From: Pegea sp. RAD2-039
Lineage: Eukaryota > Chordata > Thaliacea > Salpida > Salpidae
Reading direction: 5' to 3'
DNA length: 64,000 nucleotides
Assembly (NCBI GenBank): GCA_034620365.1
Contig: JAQGEQ010000011.1
Span: forward strand, 434,001 to 498,000
This document shows, piece after piece, positions 38,961-51,300 of the stretch. The position numbers were made by a program, and so were the translations under genes. The notes below the pieces were generated by a model, which was not told the origin of the DNA, searched no databases, and saw only the letters and a list, made by a program, of their open reading frames with translations. Positions within the stretch are counted from its first letter, which is position 1; the number at the start of each line of letters is the position of its first letter.

Positions 38961-39180
38961 AAGCACAGAGCAAGGAATAAAAGTTTTTGTTACTTTGTCG
39001 CCTCTTAAGGATAAGGACCACATGCTACACACCTTAGACTCGGTCGGCAAATGCGTGTCCAGTCATCACTGGCTAAGTTGTGGGCGGGCTGCTTTTTTTG
39101 GCGTAGACATGTGAGGTTTTATATGCTTCACCGCACTTGGTTTGTTCAAGCTTTTTTTCTGTCGTTCACCATCCAATTAT

Positions 39181-42100
39181 ACGAGCAATGCTGTCCTAAG
39201 TATAAGGCTGTGCCATTTTAATAATTTTCGAGTCAACATTTTCCAGCTCTTTAACTTATTATTAACAATTTGACTTTATAGTTGTAGTGTTTTGTTAAAA
39301 ATGTTAATTATTTTAAGCTATGATTTAGTTATTGGTTGTACATTTAGTGAAAACTAACTTAGGCTTTAATAAACTTATCCTAAAGAGCAGAAAGTAATTT
39401 CAAAACAAAATTTGTAAAAGATTTTCTTCAAACTTAAAAGAAATTTAAATTAAAAAACAACTTGAACAAAAAATGTTTTTGCTTCAGCTCGTAAGCACAA
39501 AACTGCTTACTATTGCTCTTCGTAAAAAATACAGTTGTCAAAACTGAGTAAGATTAATGAGAAAAATCATGAAAAAGGTTCGATTTTAAAGTTAAGATCC
39601 AAACCAAATGACAAAGTATTGTGAAGTAATTTGAAAGTTGATTAAATTATTTGTAACGTTTTAAAGTAAAATTAACTTTCTGTAATCTAAGTTTTTTTTG
39701 AAATTTAGCTTAAACTTCAATGCGGTCTTATTAAGTTTGAAAATCTCAAAAATAAATCTGAAATTTATAAGAAAAATGATTTTACATTTTAATCTGATTA
39801 AATTTCACCTCAAATAAATTAATTGGTTTTTATTTTGAAGTAAGCTTGCATGGATGACAAGTCAATGATATAGGATTATCTGCATAAAAAATCATGATAA
39901 TCTCACACTTGTACATTCAAGCTGCAGCCTTTTAATAAAACTTTCACAGCAACATTTCAAAGTAACTCAAAAATCTTCCTTAGACATAAAAATTATCTTC
40001 AAAGAAAATGAATTACCAAAATGTCATCGAAAAACTTAATTAACGACTTGCTCTTCTTTGAGCTAAAATACCATAATGTACGCTTACACCTGTTTATATA
40101 CCAAAATCACTTACATACGTTCATTTGTGTAACGTAATATAAGTAAACATAGAACTAAAATAACCTCAGCTGATCACTAACTGACTTTTCATAATAAACA
40201 GTGAAAAATTTTTGGAGAGATTAAATCTGTACGCGATATAAAATAAATATGAACAAGAAAAATGTGGTCAAACACAGTACTAAATATAATTTTTACAAAT
40301 CTATTTTAATAAGTCTCTTCTACTATGAATTTAAGAGAATTAATAATACACAGACAGCATATCAATACTAGCCTCATTCGTATGATCAGATGTTTTTTCT
40401 AATATTGATTTGGTTCATAAACAGTTAAATCAAAGCATAGAAGATCTTTTTTTTTCATCTTCCTGTATTTTACTTAGCATTTTTTCCAGTTTTGTGACAG
40501 AACAATATCTCACAGTGACTACTCTACTATCAATAAAATGATGCAATATTTTTTAAAGTGAGATAAAATTTTCTGATTGTAATTTGTTGTTTAAATAAAT
40601 TGCCTAACAAAATTTGTTGTTATTTTGCTTTTTTAGTAATTGTAATGAATTTAAGAGTTTCATACCAGATATTAAGGAACGAAAAAGCTTTCTGTAATAC
40701 AAACAAATGCTTTGTTGATTTTGGAAATTCTTTTATTCAAAATAACATGAAAAGGCTTTTAATCAAAGGTAGATAAATTATTTCAGAAACGTTGTCATTT
40801 ATAATTAAAAAAAAACTTTGAATTACAAATATATATATATAAGTGAAAAATGTTACATTTTAGTATACTCATATGCAGTAACATTTGTGAGTAAAGTAAA
40901 TAAAAACTTATTAAATGTATTGAAAAAATGAAAATGATGAGTATTAGAAAAATATGAGTCAATTTTTAGGAATCTTTTTAAATTATCGGTTTCACATTTT
41001 TCTTACTATATACATTTTGGCTTTTTAATTGTACGGTTTGCTTAAGAACGTATTGGTATTCCGTCATCGTAAAAAGCAAACATTAACAGTTAGTAGATTG
41101 AAATCCAAACAGTTTTATCTATTAATAGCATTATTTACTAATTTTATTCACCTTTTTTGAACAAATACAAGTTTTATTTTTAAATGTGTATATTACCAGG
41201 AATGTTTTTATCTTTTTTTATGAATTCGACTTGTGCTCACTAGTAAGAAATTTTAAGTGATTTTTACATCAATTTTTCTGATGTTGATTTGTACAAGTCT
41301 CAGCAATAAATTTGATTGATATTAAATTTCATTAGACTTTTTTAAAACGTGGTAAAGTGTAGATATTCACATTTTAGCCAAATATTTTTTTAACTATAGT
41401 TTTTTTAAGCTATTCTCTAACCTTTTGTCATTCAATCAGCATAAGATATCTCAAATTTTTGAACTGATAACTATTAACAGTCATAACTTAAAGCTAGGGT
41501 TTGCATATTGGTAAGTTTGCTTATTTCATTTTTACAGTTGATAAGAAATACATAAAATCTTCAATTAGAGTATGAAAGCTACAAAACCAAAATTATTTTA
41601 ACTATTATATTTATTTATCACTAGCTTTTAAACTTGTAAGCCTAGATCAAATATTCATGGATGATTTCTATCTCAGAAATTAGAAAATATAGTATCTAAA
41701 ACTTGAAAATGAACAATGAGTTAATACTTTCTATTTCTCTAGTCAACAAATAATTGTTTCAAAGTATTAAATTAAAAGCAGTCTGCCTGAAAAATTTATT
41801 TTACAATTAGTTTTACGGCATGAAAAATAAGCTAGGTTTTGGGGTTTACTAAGTAATTTAAGATTTTTTTAGCTTTTAAGTAATGCTAATATTGAAATGT
41901 TAAAAGGCTTTAAGAACTATAAGTCTCTAGAGACATTTTGGAAACTTCCAAATGCTAGCAATTGACTACTATTACAAAAGTGTAATTATCATTAAAAGAA
42001 AGCAATTAAAAATTAAACAATAAAAACTTGTTAGGATGCTGAAGTGTTTACTTTACTTTTTGCTATCAATGAATTTATGTTTATCAGAATAGAGAATCAA

Positions 42101-45100
42101 AAATGAACTATAAATCAATTTTGAGATTAACTACAGATAACTCAATTGAATTTTAAAACATTACTTTTAAATCATTTATGAAAGATAAATGTGTTCTTTA
42201 AAATGTAGTCTGTTCTGTTACATATGTTTTTATAATTACATTTAATTACTTTTAATATAACTTCAAACGATTGTATATTTCCTCATTTGCAAGATTACAT
42301 TTTAACAAATTACGCTTACAAGTTATTAAGTAGTAGACTTACTCTTATATAGAATTTAATTCAATCTTTTTAAGGGTAAAAGAACAATTTTGTTACCTGA
42401 ACTGTTTTTAAAATTAGCGATAAAATGTTAGAAGATAAGTTTAGACAAATTTGTTTTCAGCTTGAAATTTTTTGTGATTTTAAACTTTCTTTATCTTCAA
42501 CGAGGTTTTTTTCTCGACTATTTCAATTATTTAGCTTACTATTCATTGAAACTTTTTTGAAAAAGAAAACCAATTTTCAAGTTTGATGAGCTCTAAAATA
42601 AAATTAGTTTTACTACTCAGTTGTATGTTTGTAAGATCGTAAATTGCAATCAACTTTAATCTTAACCCATAAGTTATAATTGCTTCAGTATAGGTATTTG
42701 ACAGAATAAAAAATGTCAAAATGTATTTATTACACTAAAGCAGTTTAAACTTGTAAAAAATGTTGTCTTTAGATAGAAAACTACTTTAAAAACTTTTATT
42801 CTCAGGTCTATTAAGGTAGATTCCCAAAATCGATAATCTTGTGTTCTTACATCAAATTTTTACTAATTTGGCTTAAAATCAAATAATTATTTCCGATTAA
42901 TAACTATGAACACTTTGTATTTTTTACTTTTTAAAAATTGAAACAAATTACTTTGTACAAAGTCGAATTTTGGTCAGACTTAGATACACAGCATTCTTAA
43001 AAAAATAATTCCTTATATAAAAATTACCATAAAAATAAAAAAAAACTGGACATATAGAGTATATGTCATTTAATATCATGATTTGAGTTATTACTTCAAA
43101 GTTATTAGACTAAACATTTTTTTGAAATCCAGAAATTACTTTATTTAAAAAGTTCTGTAAGATGAAAATATGCGTTTTGTCATTTAAAGTAAACAACTTA
43201 ATTTAATGAAAACAGCTTAAAAAAGTTTATGGAATAAATAAGTTGAAATTAGAAATTTAAATGTAGCACAGAAAATCATCTAATTCTTAAATAACAAGTT
43301 AAAATTTTTCACTAGAAGCTACCCAATTTTTTTACATTGTTTGTTTTCGTAATTTTACTGCGTGCAAAAACTCCGCACAATTTTTGAAGCATTGTCTTAG
43401 ACTATTTGCGAGTTTAGAATTATAAGAACTGCAAAACTGTTGGATGGCTATATGAATGAATACTTGTTATTAGACAATTTTAGATAGGGTTTGAATAACT
43501 CTTAAGAATAGGTCAAAATACTAATAGTAAAAACCAAAGTCTACAAAAAGATTAGAGAAGTAATATCTGTTTGTTGATCAATTAAGTTAGTGTTAAATGT
43601 AAAACAAACCGATTGTTATCAATCACTTCGTCACTCATGAATGAAACATTTTTTAGTCATGTAAAATACTTTTGAACTCTTGAAGCAAAAGCTATCAATA
43701 ACTTTTTCATTGATTTATATCATTCTGCTAGTAGCTAGATAACAACTTTAAGAAAATAAAATCTTTAAACGTTAGATACATAACAAAGTTTTATTAAACT
43801 TCATAAGATCTTATAATCAAGAAATTATTACTAATAATAAGATGTTAATTTTTGTTAATTTAATTTTTAGTAACTGAGATGATGATACCATGACTCAAAT
43901 TTTAGATTCCTAATTAAAAAAAATAAAAAAGTTATTAAAGGTTTCAAAAAATATATTTTATTTTTTAAGTTCAACAAATTGATTATTACATTTTAACTTT
44001 AAACCTTATATTATTGTAAATTTCATATTTTAAATCGTATTTTATGTAGAAAGAAAATATACTTATAATATTTCAAACTTCAAACTAAAACTGTTATATC
44101 TTCATGTGTCTCTTAAGAATATGGGAAGTAGATTTTTATTGACAGTAGAAACTAATCAAGATTAACTAATAAAACAATTTGACTAATTTTTTGTAAGGAT
44201 CATATGCAACAAGTCGACTGTTAAGTTCATCTCTTATCGGAATCAGTGATTCATAAATTAGTAATCTACTTGTTACAGAAGCTTTTAATTATAAAGTAAT
44301 ACAATTCAACAAATTGTTAAACTAATGAAGTTTCACAAATCATTTCTGATTAAACAGTATTTTTTTATCTTGGCATCCTAAGCTTGTTTCAAAATTTAAT
44401 AATCCTTAATCAAATCGGCAATTTTTCATTTAAACTATCTTTTAAAAAACTTGGAAACTACAAAAGTTAATACTTAATAACGCAGTGACTTTTATTGCTA
44501 AATATAAAGTGGATAAATTGATGATTTAAGCTCTTGTGAATTTTCAGATCTTATTTCAATAGCATCAGGTTATTTTTGTCTGAGTATTTGTCGCATCAAA
44601 ACCTAAAATTTTGTGATGACTTCTAATTATATTTATATAAAAAATTTCAAAAAGTTTATTTCAAAAGATTATATGATAAAAAAGAAGATACAACTACTGG
44701 ATAGAAATGTTTCTGTCTCTACAAAACAACTTTTATAGAACTCAAGTATTTACTATGAAATAGTTTTTAATTCAAGTAAATACTTTTTCAGCTTACCAAG
44801 TTCAAACATATCAGCGTTAATTATCTTTAATTATATTAATCTTAACTTTCTAAGAGGTTCAATTTAAGCAGGTTCTATCTAATGAATAGAATATTAAAGT
44901 TCTAACTAGAAACACAATTTTTGAATATTTTATATTAAATGATGCCTTGAGGATGCTACAATTGATAACAGATAGAAAGATTTGATAAATGTTTAGTAGC
45001 GATGCTTTTATTTAAGTAACAAAATAATTTTAGAGGTCCTGATAAAGCTAAATCAGAAACAACTACCTAGCTAGCATAATGGACTTTATTCACTTATTGT

Positions 45101-48090
45101 TTTTCTTTATAAAAATTGTAAATCATTTCATAGAAACGAATACACACAAGTATAGTTTTGTCTTGAAAATAACTTTTTTAAACTTGTTCAAAACAAAATA
45201 CTACAGAACATTCTAAAAATTGTTGAACAACCTTTTCACAAACATATTTTCTAGATTTCTTATCTTAATGTTTTTTAATCATTTTTTAAACTCAAATTTT
45301 CATGTAAACTTTTGTTAACTGCATACTTTTCATGAATCTAACTTTACACATAAATATTTGCTTGTTTATAGCCATGAAATTGATTTCGTTGCTGATTTCA
45401 AAAAGCTTATAGAAGACTATTTCTGAAATATTAAACAGTTTATAGAAAGATCCATCTGCTAAAATATATTTACAATTTCCGTTGAACATCTTTTAAAATA
45501 AATTTATTAATCGAATAACATCAACTTTTCAACTTCATCAGCCAGTTTTGAATATAAAAAAATTATAATAATAAATAAATTTCAAGTTCTAAATCAAAAC
45601 ACAAAACAACTCTGATCTCTATCTGGAAAGTTTCATTATTATTCCTTTTTAAAACTCAATTAATTGATATCAACCTAAAAGTTTTCAAATATCAGTAATT
45701 TTCAATGCTAAACTCAGATAAAGAAAACAATTTATTTGCTTATTAATCTGAAAATATTGAGAAGTTTATCAAAAGTCAAACTTTTCTTTATTTGCTTTTT
45801 CTAAATGACGTAGATAAAATATTTCTAATTATTCTTAATTCTTTTTCTAAGATTTCTTTTTGTTTTCAGTCAGACAACGTTAAATATATTTTTAATGCTT
45901 AGATATCTAGTTAAGTGAAACTAAAATACTTTAGAGTTTTTTTTCATTTTAATATATTTTATTTACTGAAGACTCGTGAAAAATAAAAAATGTTGTTATC
46001 AAAATTGTTTATCTCGTATAATGACCACAGTTTCATAATCAAAATTTAATTTAAGCTTAACTTAAAAACTGTCGCTCAAAAATAAAAGAAATAAAATGTT
46101 TTCTTGTTTGGAATGACGTTAAAGTAGTGTTTATCTAAAATTTAATAATTATAAATTGAAATTTTTTAAAGTTTGTTTTTTGTAGAAAATAAATTTCAAA
46201 TAAAATTTGATAAACTTCTTTTTCTGTCACCTTATGACTGATTGCTTAACATTTTCCTACATACAAAAAAATAAAACTAAATAAAAGTATTCATCTATAG
46301 AAATTGTTGATGGTATAGTTTTACCAATCAACTTTTATTGAAACTTATTTAACAGTTCATTTCCAAAAGACTCTTTTTCAGTTTGACCTAATTTATTTAG
46401 AAGTAAAAAGAACTAGTATTGAATAAGCTGAGTTAAATGTAAAATTGAAACCGACAATTGAGTCTAAATCAAATAATTACTTTCTATGTTTTTGTAAAAT
46501 TCTGTAAGAGTATAAACAATTAGATCTCATATCAAAAATTGTTTATTCAAAAGCCCTTTTATAATACTATTTTGTAAACATTTAAAACTGATTACACAGT
46601 GAACTAAAAAAAAATTACAATTATTTCACTTAGCTTATTCAAACACATTGTTTAAATAGAGTTTATGTCAAATGTTTTCCTAAAGTGAAATTATCAAAAT
46701 AGAAAAGAGACCTTTAATTAGCAGATAAAATTAATTGGTCAAAAAGTTAAAAAATATCTTCAAAAACAATTGTCTTTGTTTCAACATGCATGATAATAAG
46801 AAAATATCTTTTAATAATAAATAAGGTTTTAATAATAAAAGAGAGAATTTTAAGATTAAATGGACTTTTTTTCATTTATAGCAAATACTAACTGAACAAC
46901 AAGTCACGATTAAAACTATAATCAAACAAACTTTCTTAGCAACAAAATATTTATAAATTGTAAAACGTCGTCAACAAAAAAACTGTTGATTCATTACTAT
47001 TTATTTATTAAAAGTTAGCTGTTAAAAACACTTCAATCAATAAATTGTATAACCAAGTCTTGATAAAATTACTTTTGTTTTTATATAGCTTAAATTAAAG
47101 ACAAAATATTCTTATTTAAAATGTCGTTTGTAATTTTAAGCAAACGGTTTGATTTACATACAAATGAAAAAAACACAGCCTTATAATTTTGTGTCAATTA
47201 TGCAAATGTAAACAGTCAAGAATGTATTTCAACCAAATTCAAAATGTTATTTTAACAACGCTCCTGAGAAACTTTATTAATATTTACCCGGAAACACTGA
47301 CATATATCTTTTATTGAATTTTATATGTTGCCTTTAGATTTTTTGTACTTAAGTTCGCTTTTTTCAATTTGATAAAGATGATTTAAAGATACGAAACCAA
47401 CATAAAATGTTAAATTAAATTATTTAGAGTTTTCTAATGATAATTATAAATCAACTAATAAAATACTTTATCAAGCATTCCAAGACTTTTAATCAAATAG
47501 CTTTTGTTTTAAGTTGAGATATTTGTGAAAACTCACTTGTCGTTTAACAAGCTGAAATATATAAATCATATATTTAATCTTAAATGACCTATTTAAGGTG
47601 TCTAAAAACCAAATTCATTGATGTATTTTAGAGTTAAGAATGAAACTAGAGCTAAAATTATGTTTTTAAGATTTTGGATATACAAAGTATCTCTTTGACT
47701 GTAAGTTCTGATAGAAATTAATTGGAAAAATGAATATATTTTAGCAAGTTTTTTGATGGAACAAACTTTGATTGATTGAACAGTTTTATCAAAAACACAA
47801 AAATATAATTGAGCTGAGAAGTTGTTGCTTGATGAATAATAACTTTGAGGTAATTTCTAGAAAATTTTCAAACTTAAATTTCATCATTAATTAATCAAAA
47901 TTTGATAAAAACATTCCTATTGTATAACTAGAAAAATTTAATAAACAAATCTTTAAGCAATTAATAAAAATGTCTGAATTTAGAGCTTAAATGTTTGCTG
48001 CTTTTTAAAATTAAAATTATTTCTAAATAGCAAAAAGAATTACCTAACTTAGAATTGTATAAAAAGTTTGTTTGTATACCGAAGCTTAAT
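39181..48090. other. AT-rich region without a recognisable gene
   Basis: About 8.9 kb of AT-rich DNA with no exon-like segment or mobile element seen. A short (AT)n run of about 12 bp lies near 40829-40841. The region contains CCCGGAAACACTGAC near 47287, which nearly recurs at 48187. Confidence 0.55.
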
Positions 48091-48092
48091 CT

Positions 48093-48204
48093 TTACGTCA
48101 TACCAGATTTGGAAGTAATTTCTACGTCGTTTCTATAAAGATAGCAAAAAATTAACGTCATACAGATTTGATATTTAGAAATATTCACCGGAAACACTCA
48201 CGTC
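48093..48204. promoter_or_regulatory. Cluster of four ACGTC motifs (CRE-like half sites), candidate regulatory element
   Basis: ACGTC occurs at 48095, 48124, 48155 and 48200, at spacings of 29, 31 and 45 bp; three of the four are ACGTCA. Two lie in a partly repeated unit (ACGTCATACCAGATTTG and ACGTCATACAGATTTG). ACGTCA is the complement of TGACGT, the core bound by CREB/ATF bZIP factors. An ETS-like CCGGAA is at 48188. The next ~150 bp are lower in AT. Function is inferred only. Confidence 0.25.
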
Positions 48205-48350
48205 AACACAAAAAGGTTTTTTTGTCAGGTTGACTGAGCAAACAGCTTCAAATAGAGAAAGATGAAGACAGATTGAGGTAAAGAGGGTGTTGAGGCCATG
48301 TTGAAGTGATACTTGTGTTCACAGGTAGCTAAGGACAAGTGGTCTAGTAT
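48205..48350. other. Lower-AT island, unassigned
   Basis: A purine-rich plus strand with far more G than its neighbours. On the minus strand an ATG near 48300 opens a 24-codon frame (begins MASTPSLPQS), and the frame continues upstream to about 48342. No domain or convincing splice pair was recognised. It could be a transcript end, an exon of an unseen gene, or a mobile-element remnant. Confidence 0.2.
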
Positions 48351-51300
48351 GAATCTGTTCTTTTGTAAAATTCTTTTTAAAAAGGTTGTTGAAAGCCTTT
48401 TTATATCTGTTTTAAGTCTAACCTTGCTGAGGCTATGTGATACATATTTAATTTCGTTCTTGTAACTAGTTTTTACATTTACTGTTTGGTTTATTTTTGG
48501 ATAAAATTATTACTACAGTTTTATTCAAAGTTGATAAAATAGAATAAATTCTATATTTTACTTTAATAACAAATTAAACTTGTTCTTTTAAAGCACTTGT
48601 ACCTTTTGCTATCAAAGAGTATTTTACACTTTAAAGCTTATCTAAATTTTTGTTAGATTACAGTTCTTTAAAAGCGAAATTTTATTCTGTTTGACTTTTA
48701 ATTTAATTAATTACAAAATCATTTTTCAATCTTAAAAACAGAAGCAAATAAAAGAGAAGAAAACTTGCAAAAATTTCCCTGTTTGTTTTACGATGTCATA
48801 AAAGAAATGAAAATACTTGTTCATTTACCTGAGCTAATTGAACATGAAAATTAAATAATAAATGTCTTAAAAGCTAATAAACAAAGATAATAAAACAAAT
48901 TTAGTCCTGGTTTTAGGTGCTCAAACTGTAATTAGAAATCTTTTTAATGATCTCCTAAAAGTGTTTAACATTTCATTCACCTAAATTCAAACAAGAATTT
49001 AACAAGATAAAAGCTTGAAAACTATTTAGACTTTAATACTTTCATATTATATATACAATAGTTTAATTTTACTTTAAAATAAATATTTACATCAAACTCA
49101 ATGAAGGACTAAAGTAAATGTTTGTACAGTTTTCAGAAACTTTGCTTTGAAGATATGAAACTATCAATTAAATAATTTGTTTAAAGTTATACTTCAAGAT
49201 GGTTTAAAACTAAAATTTTCTAAATTGATTTCCATAAAATGCGCCTTTTTGTATAAAATTTAAGAAATATCACAATAATGTGTCATGTTAAGTTATTTCG
49301 AAAAATATTTTAACACTTTTTGTTTCAGGCATCTTAATGTTAAAAATTAATTGTCTGGTAAACTACAAAATAACAATTTATTTGCATTTGCAAAATATTT
49401 TCAAGCTCTAAGATATTTCCAGTAGTAAACTGAAACAAATTTGTTCTGGTATTTAGAAATTAATATTTGAAAACGCCCGAATTTTATGGCTTACTAGATG
49501 CATTCAATATCATTCATTAGAATTTATAGTTTGCTTAATAAATTGATATATGTCATTTTAAATCTTTACCAAATTCATTAATTTAGTTTAATACAAAAAA
49601 TAAATCTTTTTAAAATATTTTACAACAACAAATTACAGAAGAAATGTATTTCATTTTTAGTATTTGTTTCGAATTTTATGTTTTTATTATGTCTTAATGA
49701 GAAAATTTGAACTGGGTTTATTAACTTTTATAGTTTATAGGTACAGAAATAAAGAAAATAATGAAAAACAAATTTCAACAAAACAAATTCAACTTTATTA
49801 AGACCTTGTTCGACCCTGAAGCAAGTTAAAGAGATTTCTCAAGTTTTCAAATAAATTTAAATATTAAACTTCATAATTGAGAAGAAACATCAACAATTAC
49901 TTCACTGTAGAAAGTTTACAATATTTATTTTGGAAGATTCTTATGAGAGTTTCTATGTCACGCTGGTTTCTTTTGGTGATACTTTACTAACCTGCGACAT
50001 GTATTTGACTAATTTAGAGATTTACTGCAATTTATAATCAAATAAATGCGTAGTGTAAGCTTTGTGGCTTAAACTAATCGATCAGTATTATAAAATTTGA
50101 TTTTTTAAATTCCTGCAGCTTTCATCTGAATAAAAAATATTTATTTTGAATTGAAATGAGTTGAGTTGAAAACAAAGTAGATAGATGTAGCTTATATGAA
50201 TTTATCAACTTATAGGTCAACTTATTCTTATCAAGTCTTAGCATCTTTTTTATTTGTTTATTGTCGGTTGAATACGCTTAAACTATTAATATAGATAAAA
50301 CTGAATAGTCAACCAGTTTAAATTAATATATCTTAAATTCAAAAATAGTTTTTAAAACCGTTTATAAGTATAAAGTATAAAATTAAAAAGTTCTAAATTA
50401 AAATCAGTGAAACCAAAAAAAAAATTAATTTATTGTCAATATTTATAATTTATATTGAAAATAAAGGTCAAAACTATATCACTATTCTTATTATTTTTGA
50501 GAACACTTTTTGATAAGATTTATTTTTTATAAATAACTTTTAATTCAAGAATAAAAAGGATTTAAAGATGTGTAGTCTATTTTATTTGTTCATTAGAACA
50601 ATTTAAATAAAGTTTATAAAATTTCAAAACTCTAACTTTAGTAATCTTACGACACCTAAATATTTGATTAATTTTTTCTGACATTTTATCTCAAAAGTTT
50701 AAAATTTAGATTTTTAAAAACAGTTTTTTATTTTAGATAGAAGGGTTACAAAAAATAAGTTATTTCTTAGGTATTTAGCATTAACTGTATTGTTCAGACT
50801 TGAGGTGTATAGTTTCAAAATTAAAACTAATAAATCAAATAGAAAATAGCTAAATTGCAAAGTTTTAGATTTTTTAATGAATTCGAAGAACAATATTGGA
50901 AAATTTAATAAATAGTACAAATGTTCAACTAAATAAGCAGTATTTTGTTTTGAGATGGATATCTAATAAAAATAAATATATTTCAATGAAATTGTAAGTC
51001 TTTACATTCCCTAGTCATACTTTGAAATAAGCAAGATTGATCTGTGCAGGTGAAAAATTTAAGTTAAAAATGAAAGTTTGAAAATATTTACTATAACTTT
51101 AAATAGATTTGCAACCAATAAAAAGTTTTACTCTGTGTGACTAAATAATGAACTTTTAGATTTTTACCAACCAATTGTAATGCTTTATTTTCAAGCTTTA
51201 TAGCTTTATTAATATTATTTAGAGTAATGCAAATTTAATTGATGATTTGATGATAGTTTTTTTAGTAAATTAATGAAAAATGAAAAAGATATTTTAAAAA

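Larger units (their letters stand above)
38752..39180 (+). other. LTR-like or promoter-like lower-AT block
   Basis: In plus orientation the block contains a short palindrome AGTCCACGGACT, a TATA-like ATATAAAT (about 38768), and a perfect 9-bp hairpin CTTGAGCAC/GTGCTCAAG (38781-38810). These are followed by a long pyrimidine tract (38886-38960), AATAAA (about 38976-38981) and a GC-rich stretch (39001-39110). TATA, then a poly(A) signal about 210 bp on, then a GC-rich end resembles the U3-R-U5 order of a solo LTR. I could not define TG...CA ends or a target-site duplication, so this stays a guess. The plus frame over 38866-39114 (82 codons) has no recognised domain. Confidence 0.25.

Noticed and set aside
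39066-39086. TGGCTAAGTTGTGGG, resembling a pol III A box (SINE)
   Set aside because: No B box follows at the expected distance, and no tRNA-like fold or A-rich tail is evident.
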